Source of the DNA: Citrobacter sp. On2M
GTDB lineage: Bacteria > Pseudomonadota > Gammaproteobacteria > Enterobacterales > Enterobacteriaceae
DNA length: 64,000 nt
Assembly (NCBI RefSeq): GCF_018035235.1
Contig: NZ_WPCV01000002.1
Location: forward strand, 806,001 to 870,000
Direction: 5' to 3'
A program made the position numbers and the translations under genes. Shown one piece after another: positions 34,506 to 44,438 of this stretch (positions are counted from its first letter, which is position 1; each line of letters starts with the position of its first letter). The notes beneath the pieces were generated by a model. That model searched no databases. It saw only the letters and a program-made list of their open reading frames with translations, and was not told the origin of the DNA.

Positions 34506-35545
34506 TGGACTTATCGCTACTGAAAGCGCTGAGCGAGGCGGATGCGATCGCTTCTTCAGAACAGGAAGTGCGACAGATCTTGCTTGAGGAGGCGGATCGC
34601 CTGCACAAAGAAGTGCGCTTTGATGGTCTGGGATCGGTACTGATCCGTCTGAATGAATCAGCGGGGCCGAAGGTAATGATCTGCGCGCACATGGATGAAG
34701 TGGGATTTATCGTGCGCAGTATTTCCAGCGAAGGGGCGATTGATGTCTTACCGGTGGGAAATGTGCGCATGGCGGCCAGACAACTGCAGCCGGTGCGGAT
34801 CACCACCCGCGAAGAGAGCAAAATCCCCGGTCTGCTTGACGGCGAGCGTAGCGGCAATGATGTGAGCGCGCTGCGGGTGGACATTGGCGCGCACTCTTAT
34901 GAAGAGGTGCTTCAGGCCGGCGTCCGCCCGGGCGATCGTGTCACCTTTGACACCACCTTTCAGGTTTTGCCGCACCAACGAGTGATGGGCAAAGCCTTTG
35001 ATGACCGGCTTGGGTGCTATTTGCTGGTGGCGCTACTGCGTGAATGGCATCACGCCACTCTCCCTTGTGAGGTTTGGCTGGTAGCCAGTTCCAGTGAAGA
35101 AGTGGGATTGCGCGGCGGACAAACGGCAGCACGCGCGGTCGCACCGGATGTGGCGATCGTGTTGGATACCGCCTGCTGGGGCAAAAACTTTGATTATGGT
35201 ACGGCCAACCATCGGCAGCTCGGCAAAGGTCCGATGCTGGTGTTAAGCGATAAATCGCTGATTGCACCGCCAAAACTGACGGCTTGGGTTGAAAGCGTGG
35301 CCGCTGACGCGGGCATTTCCCTGCAGATCGATATGTTCAGTAACGGCGGTACTGACGGCGGGGCGGTGCACGTCAGCGGCACGGGGATCCCAACGGTTGT
35401 TATGGGACCCGCCACGCGGCATGGGCACTGCGCTGCATCGATTGCCGACTGTCATGACATCATTCAGACGCAGCAATTGTTATCGGCTCTTATTTCACAT
35501 CTTACGTGCGAAACCGTGGCTCATCTGACGGATTTCAGATGCTGA
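34505..35545 (+). CDS. ypdE: Aminopeptidase YpdE (M42 family)
   Basis: A 346-residue co-catalytic zinc exopeptidase of the M42 glutamyl/tetrahedral aminopeptidase family. Metal-binding and catalytic motifs include [35 protein letters not shown] and the C-terminal [14 protein letters not shown]. It is translationally coupled to ypdF and sits inside the PTS operon. Coupling of peptide breakdown to sugar import is conserved in E. coli but unexplained. Confidence 0.94.
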   Translation: MDLSLLKALSEADAIASSEQEVRQILLEEADRLHKEVRFDGLGSVLIRLNESAGPKVMICAHMDEVGFIVRSISSEGAIDVLPVGNVRMAARQLQPVRITTREESKIPGLLDGERSGNDVSALRVDIGAHSYEEVLQAGVRPGDRVTFDTTFQVLPHQRVMGKAFDDRLGCYLLVALLREWHHATLPCEVWLVASSSEEVGLRGGQTAARAVAPDVAIVLDTACWGKNFDYGTANHRQLGKGPMLVLSDKSLIAPPKLTAWVESVAADAGISLQIDMFSNGGTDGGAVHVSGTGIPTVVMGPATRHGHCAASIADCHDIIQTQQLLSALISHLTCETVAHLTDFRC

Positions 35546-35568
35546 TTTCGCGCTAATCAGGAGTTGTT

Positions 35569-38064
35569 ATGCTTACGATTCAATTTCTTTGCCCGTTACC
35601 CAACGGCCTGCATGCGCGCCCTGCATGGGAGCTGAAAGAGCAGTGCAACCAGTGGCAAAGTGAGGTGATATTTATTAACCATCGCCAGAATGTGAGGGCG
35701 GATGCGAAAAGTTCGCTGGCGCTGATTGGCACCGGGACGCTGTTTAACGACAGCTGTAGCCTGGCCATCACTGGTCGCGATGAAGAACAGGCCCGGCGAG
35801 CGCTGGAGGAGTATCTCCAGCATCGGTTTATTGACAGCGACAGCGTTCAGCCGACGCAGGCGGAACTGGCGGCGCATCCGTTGCCGCGTTCGTTGATTCG
35901 CCTAAATCCAGACCTTCTTTATGGTACCGTGCTGGCAGGGGGCGTGGGGGCGGGGACGCTCACGCTTTGGCAGAGCAATAATCTGGAAAGCTATCGCGTG
36001 ATAGCGGCGAGTGCTGAAGACAATACCCGACTTGAGCACAGTCTGGCGACGCTAGCCGAACAGCTCAATCAGCAGCTGCGCGAGCGCGATGGTGAGAGTA
36101 AAACCATCCTTAGCGCGCATCTGTCGCTGATTCAGGACGACGAGTTTGCCGGGAACATTCGCCGCTTAATGCTGGAGCAGCATCTGGGGCTAGGCGCGGC
36201 GATTATCGTCAATATGGAGCAGGTATGCGCCAGGCTGTCGGCCTCCGGTAGCGATTATCTGCGCGAGCGCGTCAGCGATATCCGTGATATCAGCGAACAG
36301 TTGCTGCACATCACCTGGCCTGAAAGACGACCGCGTAATGCGCTGGTGCTAAATAAACCGACAATTCTGGTTGCTGAGGATTTGACGCCCAGCCAGTTTT
36401 TAAGCCTTGATTTGCAACATCTTTCTGGCATGATCCTCGAGAAAACAGGGCGCACCTCGCATACCCTGATCCTCGCCCGTGCGTCGGCTATTCCAGTGCT
36501 TAGCGGCTTGCCGCTGGAGGCTATCAGCCGCTATGCAGGACAGCAGGCAGTACTGGATGCGCGTTGTGGGGTGATGTCCATCAATCCGGACGAGGCGGTT
36601 CGCGGCTATTACGCGATTGCGCAGAGGCTCGCTGATGAATGCCAGCGACGCCAGGCGCTTGATGCTGCCCAATCCGCGCTGACCAAAGATAATCAGCGTA
36701 TTGACGTTGCGGCGAATATTGGTACCGCGTTGGAAGCGCCGGGAGCGTTTGCCAATGGCGCGGAAGGGATTGGTCTGTTTCGGACTGAAATGCTGTTTAT
36801 GGACCGCGACAGCGCGCCTGATGAGCAGGAACAGTTTGAAGCCTACCAGCAGGTCTTATTGGCCGCGGGCGACAAGCCGGTTATCTTTCGCACCATGGAT
36901 ATTGGCGGTGATAAGAACATTCGCTATCTCAATATTCCGCAAGAAGAGAATCCGTTCCTGGGCTACCGTGCGGTGCGGATTTATCCGGAGTTTGCTGGAC
37001 TGTTTCGCACGCAGTTACGCGCTATTTTACGTGCGGCGACCTTCGGTAATGCACAACTGATGATCCCGATGGTACACAGTCTCGACCAGATTTTATGGGT
37101 AAAAAACGAACTGCAGAAAGCGATGGTTGAGCTGAAAACCGACGGTTTACGCCATGCCTCAACCATCCCGCTGGGGATTATGGTTGAAGTGCCATCGGTG
37201 TGTTACATCATCGACCATTTCTGCGATGAGGTGGATTTCTTCAGTATTGGTTCAAACGATATGACCCAGTACCTGTACGCTGTCGATCGTAATAACCCGC
37301 GCGTTTCGCCGCTGTACAACCCGATTACGCCCTCGTTCCTGCGTATGTTACAGCAGATTATCCGCGTGGCGCACGAGCGCGGTAAATGGGTGGGTATTTG
37401 TGGGGAACTGGGCGGGGAAGGACGCTATTTACCCCTGCTGCTGGGCTTAGGGCTCGACGAGCTGAGCATGAGCAGTCCACGCATTCCGGCGGTGAAAAGC
37501 CAGCTTCGTCAACTGGACAGCCACGCATGCCGTGAACTCGCCATGCAGGCCTGTGAGCGCCGTAGCGCTCAGGAGATAGAAGATCTGCTCAACCAGTTTG
37601 CACCGCAGAAAGATGTGCGTCCGCTGCTGGCGCTGGAGAATATTTTCGTTGGTGAGCCACTGACCAACAAAGAGCAGGTGATTCAGTTTCTGTGCGGCAA
37701 TCTTGGCGTTAATGGGCGAACTGAACATCCGTTTGAGCTGGAAGAGGATGTCTGGCAGCGCGAAGAGATCGTCACCACCGCCGTCGGTTTTGGCGTGGCT
37801 ATCCCGCACACAAAATCTCAGTGGATCCGCCACTCCAGCATCAGCATTGCCCGGCTTTTGCAACCCGTTGACTGGCAGTCTGAGATGGGTGACGTGGAAC
37901 TGGTGATCATGCTGACGCTGGGTGCCGATGAAGGCATTAATCACGTGAAGGTCTTCTCACAGTTGGCGCGCAAGCTTGTGAACAAGCAGTTCCGCCAGTC
38001 GCTGTTTGCCGCTGAAAATGCTGACAGTATTCTGGCGCTGCTGGAGGCGGAACTGACGTTTTAA
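35569..38064 (+). CDS. fryA: Multiphosphoryl transfer protein FryA (HPr–EI–EIIA fusion)
   Basis: An 831-residue fusion. The N-terminal HPr-like domain has His in PNGLHARPAWELK (~residue 16). An enzyme I domain follows, with phospho-His at 298 in EKTGRTSHTLILARA and PEP-site motifs GLFRTEMLFMDRDS and FFSIGSNDMTQYLYA. The C-terminal EIIA-Fru domain has His747 in VAIPHTKSQW. It can drive the FryBC permease independently of PtsH/PtsI. It is the last gene of the fry operon. Confidence 0.96.
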   Translation: MLTIQFLCPLPNGLHARPAWELKEQCNQWQSEVIFINHRQNVRADAKSSLALIGTGTLFNDSCSLAITGRDEEQARRALEEYLQHRFIDSDSVQPTQAELAAHPLPRSLIRLNPDLLYGTVLAGGVGAGTLTLWQSNNLESYRVIAASAEDNTRLEHSLATLAEQLNQQLRERDGESKTILSAHLSLIQDDEFAGNIRRLMLEQHLGLGAAIIVNMEQVCARLSASGSDYLRERVSDIRDISEQLLHITWPERRPRNALVLNKPTILVAEDLTPSQFLSLDLQHLSGMILEKTGRTSHTLILARASAIPVLSGLPLEAISRYAGQQAVLDARCGVMSINPDEAVRGYYAIAQRLADECQRRQALDAAQSALTKDNQRIDVAANIGTALEAPGAFANGAEGIGLFRTEMLFMDRDSAPDEQEQFEAYQQVLLAAGDKPVIFRTMDIGGDKNIRYLNIPQEENPFLGYRAVRIYPEFAGLFRTQLRAILRAATFGNAQLMIPMVHSLDQILWVKNELQKAMVELKTDGLRHASTIPLGIMVEVPSVCYIIDHFCDEVDFFSIGSNDMTQYLYAVDRNNPRVSPLYNPITPSFLRMLQQIIRVAHERGKWVGICGELGGEGRYLPLLLGLGLDELSMSSPRIPAVKSQLRQLDSHACRELAMQACERRSAQEIEDLLNQFAPQKDVRPLLALENIFVGEPLTNKEQVIQFLCGNLGVNGRTEHPFELEEDVWQREEIVTTAVGFGVAIPHTKSQWIRHSSISIARLLQPVDWQSEMGDVELVIMLTLGADEGINHVKVFSQLARKLVNKQFRQSLFAAENADSILALLEAELTF

Positions 38065-38107
38065 GTTTGACAGCAAGAGTGGATAAGAGGGTCAGAAAGG
38101 GAAATTA

Positions 38108-38287
38108 TCAATCAGAGAACGGTAGTTTCCCGGCCCTCAGCAACGTCATCTCTTGTTTGCAGAGCAGCACTACCGCTTCGCGACCCTTTACACGATGAGA
38201 GGTGAGAGCTCTTTTCACGGTCCGACGATCCGTACCTGATTCCAGCATCTGATAACACATCAGGGAGAGTGCACGTCTGTTTTTCAT
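38108..38287 (-). CDS. Candidate 59-residue basic protein of unknown function
   Basis: A frame in the gap between fryA and ypdC reads MKNRRALSLMCYQMLESG and ends RAGKLPFSD. It is 59 residues long, rich in Arg/Lys, and has no membrane segment. A weak AAGTGA lies upstream of the ATG. It is oriented like ypdC, about 60 bases from its stop. I do not recognise it. The even amino acid composition suggests a real small gene, but chance cannot be excluded. Confidence 0.45.
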   Translation of the reverse strand: MKNRRALSLMCYQMLESGTDRRTVKRALTSHRVKGREAVVLLCKQEMTLLRAGKLPFSD

Positions 38288-38346
38288 TGCATATTCACTT
38301 TATTGATTAAGTCTGCGGGGTATTAAACCCGTTGATGCTGTCTCAA

Positions 38347-39210
38347 TCAACGTGCAGATTTAAAACGTGCGCCATACTCACCCGGCGTCAGACCAAACTG
38401 ACGCCGGAACAGGCGGCAGAAATAATCACTGTCCTGATATCCACACCGTTGTGCGACTTCGCTAATCGACAGATGGTATTTCTGTAATATGATGCGTGCC
38501 TTCGCCATTCTGACCCACCGCAGATACTCGACAAATCCCATAGTGCCGTGCTGGGCAAACACTTTTGACAGGTGATTGGGAGTGATATTGAAAAATTGGG
38601 CCACACTTTCCCGGGTCAGCGGTTGGGCGTAGTTATCCTGTACCCAATTACACATACTGTGATAGAGAAATTCAGTGCGTGGACGCTCAGTTTCAGGGCG
38701 CGTATTCACCACGCTACGACACAGATGCAGCAGGCTAAGCACCAGCGGTTGAATGATATCCTGAGCCTGAGGAGAGCGGCTTAAATGGGTTAATGCAGTT
38801 AGCATCGCCTCGCCTTCACCGCGCTGCGGATGCGGTAACTCAATCCGGCGTAGCGGGCGCAACAGCGATGCGGTTCGGTTATCGTAAAATGAGAGCCCCA
38901 GCCAGGCCGGAGAAAAAACCAGGCTCAGCAGCATCACGGGCTTATCGCTGCCAGGCTGATTCGCCGCTTTCGCCGGGATAAACAGCATGTCGCCTTCTGG
39001 CAGACTGTATTGCTTTTTTTCCAGTCGGTTGCTGTATTCGCCACGTAAAACGATATCGAGGCGCGGAAGATCAATACATAAACTACCACCTGGTAGCGTA
39101 GTGGGATGGGTCGCGAACCATACGCGCCCCAGGCGCTGCGGGTTTAATACCAGGCCACTGAACAGATCGGCGAAAAACTGTTGGTCTGCGGGTAGGCCTG
39201 GCTCTTTCAT
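38347..39210 (-). CDS. ypdC: AraC-type regulator YpdC
   Basis: A 287-residue AraC/XylS regulator. The N-terminal cupin-like sensing domain (LDIVLRGEYSNRLEKKQYSL) precedes a C-terminal double HTH (LTRESVAQFFNITPNHLSKVF ... ISEVAQRCGYQDSDYFCRLF). It lies 15 bases downstream of ypdB in the ypdA-ypdB-ypdC leftward unit. Its targets are not established; the adjacent fry operon is a candidate. Confidence 0.92.
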   Translation of the reverse strand: MKEPGLPADQQFFADLFSGLVLNPQRLGRVWFATHPTTLPGGSLCIDLPRLDIVLRGEYSNRLEKKQYSLPEGDMLFIPAKAANQPGSDKPVMLLSLVFSPAWLGLSFYDNRTASLLRPLRRIELPHPQRGEGEAMLTALTHLSRSPQAQDIIQPLVLSLLHLCRSVVNTRPETERPRTEFLYHSMCNWVQDNYAQPLTRESVAQFFNITPNHLSKVFAQHGTMGFVEYLRWVRMAKARIILQKYHLSISEVAQRCGYQDSDYFCRLFRRQFGLTPGEYGARFKSAR

Positions 39211-39225
39211 CGCTCTTTCTCTGCG

Positions 39226-39960
39226 CTATAAATGCATTAACTGTCTGAACTCTTTAACTTTACTCCGACTAACCGGGATTTCAAATTCCAGATCTTTTAA
39301 GCGCAAAATGTAGGTGTTGTTAAACCAGGGTTCAATCTCGCGGATTTTATTCAGATTCACGCAAAACGAGCGGTGGCAGCGAAAGAAATGCGAGGCGGGC
39401 AATTTACTGCAAAATTCGGTGATGTTCATCGGCATTACGTATGATTCACGTCGGGAGTAGACAAACGTCATCTTTTCATGGGCTTCTGCGTAGTAGATGT
39501 CGTTGATCGGAGTGACGATGATCCGCTCATCTTTGATGAGATTGATCGTGTCGTTCTCGCGGGCCACCGGACTGGCGGGCAAGGTTCCCGTTTGCTGTTG
39601 CTGCCAGGCGGCTTGCAGTTTTTGCAACATCCCGACGATGCGTGATTCCTGATACGGCTTCAGAATGTAGTCGAAGGCTTCCAGTTCAAAGGCTTCGACG
39701 GCGTGCTCTTTCCACGCGGTAATAAAGACAATAAAAGGCTTGTGCGCGAACTGACTGATATTTTGCGCCAACAGTACGCCATCCAGCGAGGGAATATTGA
39801 TATCCAGAAAAATGGCGTCCACGCGGTTGTGCTGGAGATATTTCAGCACGTCCAGACCGTCGTCAAATGTGCCGACAATCTCCATCTGGCTGTGCTCTTT
39901 TATCAGCCAGCTCAGTTCCTGTTGGGCCAGGAATTCATCTTCGACAATGATGACTTTCAC
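39226..39960 (-). CDS. ypdB: LytTR response regulator YpdB (PyrR)
   Basis: A 244-residue response regulator. The N-terminal receiver has the phosphorylated D53 in AIFLDINIPSLDG, and the C-terminal LytTR DNA-binding domain contains HFFRCHRSFCVNLNKI. Partner of YpdA. In E. coli the pair senses extracellular pyruvate and induces the yhjX transporter gene. It starts 14 bases after ypdA. Confidence 0.95.
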   Translation of the reverse strand: MKVIIVEDEFLAQQELSWLIKEHSQMEIVGTFDDGLDVLKYLQHNRVDAIFLDINIPSLDGVLLAQNISQFAHKPFIVFITAWKEHAVEAFELEAFDYILKPYQESRIVGMLQKLQAAWQQQQTGTLPASPVARENDTINLIKDERIIVTPINDIYYAEAHEKMTFVYSRRESYVMPMNITEFCSKLPASHFFRCHRSFCVNLNKIREIEPWFNNTYILRLKDLEFEIPVSRSKVKEFRQLMHL

Positions 39961-39974
39961 GACTTCACTCCTGG

Positions 39975-41672
39975 TTAAAGCAATAATGTAGCCGGTGCGG
40001 CTATGGGCGAATGCTGATTCGGCACATAAAAGGCAATCTCAGTGCCTGGTTCCAGACGGCGGATATGTAAGCCTTCACCGTAGAGTAGCTTAACGCGATG
40101 ATGCACATTCAGCAGACCAATTTTATTGCCCGGCATTTCATTGGATTCGACCCGTTCAATCACTTTTGGATCGATACCGTGGCCGGTATCCCGCACAGCA
40201 ATACGAACCCGATTGCCGCACTCTGCAACGCTGATGGTAACCACGCCTTTCCCTTTGCAGGGCTGAATCCCATGGACGATAGCGTTTTCTACCAGCGGCT
40301 GAATCAGCAGGCTGGGAATATAACAGCTTACCTCTTCATCGATATCATAAATAACCGTGAGTTTGTCGCCAAAACGTGCCTGTTCGATGGCGATGTAATC
40401 CTTGATTTGATACAGCTCTTTTTTGATGTCGATCTGCTCATCGTCTTTTAATTCGATATTGTAGCGAAGATAACGCGACAAATTAAAAATGAGCTGGCGT
40501 GCGGTGTCTGGGTTAAGCCGTACCGAGGATGAAATCGCGTTCAGGGCGTTAAACAGGAAATGGGGATTTATTTTACTTTGTAGTGCGCGTAGCTCTGCCT
40601 TATTTGCCATTTCGCGTAGCTGTTCCGCCCGGGAAACTTCAAGCTGCGTCGAGATAATTTGCGACAGGCCGATGGCCATTTCCTGCAGCGAGGAGGTTAT
40701 CTGGTGGGCGTGACAGTAGTAGATTTTTAGCGTACCGGTGACAACACCTTTCTCCCAAAGCGGGATAACCAGCATGGAGTGTATTTCCGGCGTGCGATGC
40801 GCTTCATCATTGTTTTTAATGATGATTTTTCCGTAATTGATCGCCTGCTGCGTGGTCGGACTGACGAAATCATCGTTATCGCGGTAGTTAAGTTCCCCCA
40901 CGCCAACGTAGGCCAGAACGTGCTGGGTATTGGTAATTGCGACGGCGTCCGCATGGATGTCATGGCGAATAATTTCGCACACCTGGCGGAGCGACTCGCT
41001 GTTAACCTGCCGAAAAAGCGGTAAGGTTTTGTTGGCAATATCCAACGCCAGTTTGGCCTGCTTCGCGGCGCTGGCTTCTTTCTCACCTTCCACGCTTTGC
41101 ACCAGCATGACGATAAAGCCAATGCAGACGCTGCCCAGGATCATTGGGATGCCGATTTTCGAGACAATATCCAGTCCCAGTGCTGTAGAGGGGGCCCAGG
41201 CGACGACGAGGATCATCGTCAGGGATTCGCACAGCATTCCGCCTAAAATGCCCGCGCGCCAGTGCTGCGTTTTGGGGATCTTACGGTTGATCCACCCTGC
41301 AATACAGCCAGCCAGAATACTGGTGATAAAACAGGGCAGGGCGGTGACGCCGCCGATGTCGATCAGGTAGCGGTGAGTGCCCGCGATGAGGCCCGTAATG
41401 ATACCGACCCATGGACCAAACAGAATTCCCCCTGACATGACCGCGATAATACGCACGTTAACCAGCGAGCCTTCAACCGGTACGCCGGACCAGGTACTGA
41501 ACAGGGCAAACATTGAGAAAATCGCGGTAACAGCGAGTAGCTCTTTCGGAGAGTGGGCTGATTTGTGCAACAGTTCGCGAAACAGGCGGATACGAATCAG
41601 GAAAAACAGACAAAACAGCATCAGTGCTGCCCGGTCAAATACCGCCAGCAGCATATTGAATATTTCGTGCAC
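39975..41672 (-). CDS. ypdA: Pyruvate-sensing histidine kinase YpdA (PyrS)
   Basis: A 565-residue LytS-type sensor kinase. The N-terminal 5TM-LYT membrane domain ([20 protein letters not shown]) precedes a GAF domain (about residues 225–340) and a His-kinase domain with the phosphorylated His in [16 protein letters not shown]. The ATPase lobe contains [11 protein letters not shown] and DTGHGIDP. It is the first gene of ypdABC. Confidence 0.95.
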   Translation of the reverse strand: MHEIFNMLLAVFDRAALMLFCLFFLIRIRLFRELLHKSAHSPKELLAVTAIFSMFALFSTWSGVPVEGSLVNVRIIAVMSGGILFGPWVGIITGLIAGTHRYLIDIGGVTALPCFITSILAGCIAGWINRKIPKTQHWRAGILGGMLCESLTMILVVAWAPSTALGLDIVSKIGIPMILGSVCIGFIVMLVQSVEGEKEASAAKQAKLALDIANKTLPLFRQVNSESLRQVCEIIRHDIHADAVAITNTQHVLAYVGVGELNYRDNDDFVSPTTQQAINYGKIIIKNNDEAHRTPEIHSMLVIPLWEKGVVTGTLKIYYCHAHQITSSLQEMAIGLSQIISTQLEVSRAEQLREMANKAELRALQSKINPHFLFNALNAISSSVRLNPDTARQLIFNLSRYLRYNIELKDDEQIDIKKELYQIKDYIAIEQARFGDKLTVIYDIDEEVSCYIPSLLIQPLVENAIVHGIQPCKGKGVVTISVAECGNRVRIAVRDTGHGIDPKVIERVESNEMPGNKIGLLNVHHRVKLLYGEGLHIRRLEPGTEIAFYVPNQHSPIAAPATLLL

Positions 41673-41893
41673 GGATGACTCTTGCGCAAGGGTTAAACCT
41701 CTATGATAGGTAACCTGGGCCAGGATGACCAGCGTCCACGCAGCATGTATCTAATGAGGAAAAACCATAATATTAAAAGGGGATTGTTGCGTGATTGTTG
41801 TATTTACAATACCTGTCCTGTCAGTGCTGCGCTCAAAGTAATGTAATTAACAACAAAATGTTAAATGAAGGTAATTTTAAGCGAGGTGTGAAA

Positions 41894-41995
41894 ATGGTTA
41901 TTTCCTCATTTTTACTGATTGTTCCTCTTTTGTGTCAATTAAAAATATTTTGGTTTGCCTCTCGACAGAAGGAAATTATTCAGGCTATTTTCTAA
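41894..41995 (+). CDS. Candidate 33-residue leucine-rich leader peptide or small protein before alaC
   Basis: This ORF occupies part of the 387-base gap between ypdA and alaC. ATG at 41894 has GAGGTG about 6 bases upstream and encodes MVISSFLLIVPLLCQLKIFW followed by a short basic/hydrophobic tail. It is rich in leucine codons (TTA, CTG, CTT, TTG, TTA) and hydrophobic, so it is either a small membrane peptide or a leader. Two stem-loops follow before alaC. I do not recognise it. Confidence 0.4.
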   Translation: MVISSFLLIVPLLCQLKIFWFASRQKEIIQAIF

Positions 41996-42000
41996 ACGTG

Positions 42001-42049
42001 CCACCATTGTGGCAGCGTCGCTCGGACGGTCCGGGCGCTAACGTTAATC
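42001..42049 (+). other. Tandem hairpins in the alaC leader
   Basis: GCCAC-CATT-GTGGC is followed by CGCTCGGA-CGG-TCCGGGCG. Neither has a T run. They lie between the short leucine-rich ORF and the alaC ribosome site, so they could affect alaC mRNA structure. Confidence 0.35.
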
Positions 42050-42059
42050 TGAGGATATT

Positions 42060-43298
42060 ATGGCTGACACCCGCCCTGAACGTCGCTTTACGCGTATTGA
42101 TCGCCTTCCCCCTTACGTTTTTAACATTACTGCTGAACTGAAGATGGCTGCGCGTCGGCGCGGCGAAGATATTATCGATTTCAGCATGGGGAACCCGGAT
42201 GGGGCCACGCCTCCTCACATTGTCGAAAAACTCTGTACCGTGGCGCAGCGCCCGGATACGCACGGTTATTCCACCTCGCGAGGCATACCGCGTCTGCGTC
42301 GGGCGATTTCCCGCTGGTATCATGAACGCTATGACGTTGAGATTGATCCTGAATCTGAAGCAATTGTGACGATTGGTTCCAAAGAAGGGCTGGCGCACCT
42401 GATGCTGGCCACGCTGGATCACGGCGATACTGTTCTTGTCCCGAACCCGAGCTATCCGATCCATATTTATGGCGCGGTGATTGCTGGCGCGCAGGTACGA
42501 TCTGTGCCGCTGGTCGAAGGCGTCGATTTCTTTAATGAGCTGGAGCGCGCGATTCGCGAAAGCTATCCGAAACCGAAGATGATGATCTTAGGTTTCCCGT
42601 CGAACCCGACTGCGCAGTGCGTCGAGCTGGAATTCTTCGAAAAAGTTGTGGCTCTGGCTAAACGCTATGACGTGCTGGTGGTTCATGATCTGGCCTATGC
42701 CGATATCGTCTACGACGGCTGGAAAGCACCCTCAATTATGCAGGTACCGGGGGCTCGCGATGTCGCTGTTGAATTTTTTACCCTGTCGAAAAGCTACAAT
42801 ATGGCGGGCTGGCGTATCGGATTTATGGTAGGTAACAAAACGCTGGTAAACGCGCTGGCGCGAATTAAGAGCTATCACGATTACGGAACCTTTACACCGT
42901 TGCAAGTTGCGGCCATCGCCGCGCTGGAAGGCGATCAGCAGTGCGTGCGAGATATTGCAGAGCAATATAAACGTCGTCGTGATGTCCTGGTCAAAGGGCT
43001 GCATGAAGCGGGCTGGATGGTTGAGATGCCCAAGGCCTCAATGTACGTGTGGGCGAAAATTCCTGAGCAATACGCCGGGATGGGGTCACTTGAATTTGCC
43101 AAGAAACTGCTGAATGAAGCGAAGGTATGCGTTTCGCCGGGGATTGGGTTTGGTGACTATGGCGATACACATGTACGTTTTGCGCTTATTGAGAACCGCG
43201 ACCGTACTCGCCAGGCCATTCGTGGCATCAAAGCAATGTTTCGCGCGGATGGTTTGCTGCCTGCCAGTGCGAAATCGACCACCGAAAGTACGGACTAA
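42060..43298 (+). CDS. alaC: Glutamate–pyruvate aminotransferase AlaC
   Basis: A PLP class I aminotransferase forming alanine from pyruvate and glutamate. It has 412 residues. The PLP lysine is in [20 protein letters not shown] near residue 245, the substrate loop is [11 protein letters not shown] and the C-terminal Arg region is [11 protein letters not shown]. It has its own leader region upstream and a strong terminator downstream. Confidence 0.96.
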   Translation: MADTRPERRFTRIDRLPPYVFNITAELKMAARRRGEDIIDFSMGNPDGATPPHIVEKLCTVAQRPDTHGYSTSRGIPRLRRAISRWYHERYDVEIDPESEAIVTIGSKEGLAHLMLATLDHGDTVLVPNPSYPIHIYGAVIAGAQVRSVPLVEGVDFFNELERAIRESYPKPKMMILGFPSNPTAQCVELEFFEKVVALAKRYDVLVVHDLAYADIVYDGWKAPSIMQVPGARDVAVEFFTLSKSYNMAGWRIGFMVGNKTLVNALARIKSYHDYGTFTPLQVAAIAALEGDQQCVRDIAEQYKRRRDVLVKGLHEAGWMVEMPKASMYVWAKIPEQYAGMGSLEFAKKLLNEAKVCVSPGIGFGDYGDTHVRFALIENRDRTRQAIRGIKAMFRADGLLPASAKSTTESTD

Positions 43299-43318
43299 CA
43301 ACACGTTTCTCCAAAAGC

Positions 43319-43348
43319 AAACAGGAGCCTGAGGGCTCCTGTTTTTTT
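43319..43348 (+). terminator. alaC terminator
   Basis: ACAGGAGCC-TGAG-GGCTCCTGT hairpin followed by a T7 run, 22 bases after the alaC stop. Confidence 0.9.
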
Positions 43349-43363
43349 GCTGCGTCTTTATAT

Positions 43364-43435
43364 TTAGATCATCAGGGCGAAAGTACCGGCCCAAACGATG
43401 ACCATAAAAGAAATGCCCATAAAGAAATATTTCAC
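43364..43435 (-). CDS. ypdK: Small membrane protein YpdK (23 residues)
   Basis: A very short gene. GTG at 43435, preceded by GGAGAG seven bases upstream, encodes a 23-residue single-helix membrane peptide beginning MKYFFMGISFMVIVWAG and ending TFALMI. This matches the E. coli YpdK peptide as I remember it, in the same place between lpxP and alaC. Function unknown. The 358 bases upstream (43436–43793) show no other gene. Confidence 0.85.
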   Translation of the reverse strand: MKYFFMGISFMVIVWAGTFALMI

Positions 43436-43793
43436 TTTTCATCTCTCCGCGTACCTGAGGTACGTCTGAATGAACATATGCTTACCTGACAGAGAGCTGA
43501 TGCACGCATAAACGAAATGAAGAATTCCCCTCGTTTGCTTGGCTGCATCACCTCAGAATTCTGAGCTTTAATGCTCCAGACGGCGCTAATGTACGCCTAA
43601 AAATGAGGTGAGACAAGAGGCATTTTTTTATTTAATTTTAATAACTTACAAGTGTCGTGATTCGGCGACAGTTTAATTTCTTTCGGTAATAAATTGCTAT
43701 TGAGCGACGGAATGCTTACTCGGATAATTCTCATATCGCCATGATGTTAATGCGGTTAATTTTTCGCGGAATTTAATAATGAAAAGGTTAAAA

Positions 43794-44396
43794 ATGACCA
43801 GGTTAATGATGTTAGCACTTGCTCTTACGCCGTTGACGTCGATGGCGGCCTCGCCGCTGGCGTTCAATTTCAGCTGCGCAAGTATTGGTGGTGTGAATAG
43901 TGATGGTAAAGGTAATGTCTGGATTGATGGCGCGAAGGCGACGGTGAAGGCTTTCAATGAAAACTATTGGGAGGCGACAAGTGGTAAGAATACCGTTTCT
44001 ATCTCCCGCAACGATGACGGAAATCCGGATGTATCATGGACTGGACCTAATCGTCAGCACGGGGTTTGCCTGCCGGAGGACAATATTGATTATTCTCCAG
44101 CGAAAAAATCGACCAACGCTGGTCCGTCTTACTCCTGCTCTGCTGTTCAAAAGGGAAGTGCGGAAGATATTATTTGCCAGAGCCCATCGCTCTCTGCAAT
44201 GGACCTGAAATTGAACGAAATTTTTAAACAGGCACTGGCTAAATCGAACAATGATCCGATGTTAAAAGCAGAGCAGCGCGGTTGGATCAAAGGACGCAAC
44301 GAGTGCTGGAAGGAGAAGGATAATGAGCCAGCCTGCATTGCCCGAAGCTATAACGAACGAATGACTGAACTCCACAATAAGTGGGGCGTGAAGTAA
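43794..44396 (+). CDS. Secreted LprI-like (DUF1311) protein
   Basis: A protein of about 200 residues with an N-terminal signal peptide ending LTPLTSMAA. A Cys-containing middle domain follows. The C-terminal LprI/DUF1311-type segment (CQSPSLSAMDLKLNEIFKQAL ... RGWIKGRNECW ... CIARSYNERMTELH, in pieces) has four conserved Cys that probably form disulfides. LprI proteins can inhibit lysozyme; the role here is unproven. The start at 43794 fits AAAAGG upstream; an ATG at 43779 is possible. Confidence 0.75.
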   Translation: MTRLMMLALALTPLTSMAASPLAFNFSCASIGGVNSDGKGNVWIDGAKATVKAFNENYWEATSGKNTVSISRNDDGNPDVSWTGPNRQHGVCLPEDNIDYSPAKKSTNAGPSYSCSAVQKGSAEDIICQSPSLSAMDLKLNEIFKQALAKSNNDPMLKAEQRGWIKGRNECWKEKDNEPACIARSYNERMTELHNKWGVK

Positions 44397-44410
44397 TTCA
44401 GCTGGAGAAA

Positions 44411-44438
44411 AAAAGAAAGGCCTTGCGGCCTTTCTTTT
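44411..44438. terminator. Bidirectional terminator between the LprI-like gene and lpxP
   Basis: AAAGAAAGGCC-TTGC-GGCCTTTCTTT palindrome between convergent genes. The last base touches the lpxP stop codon. Confidence 0.8.
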
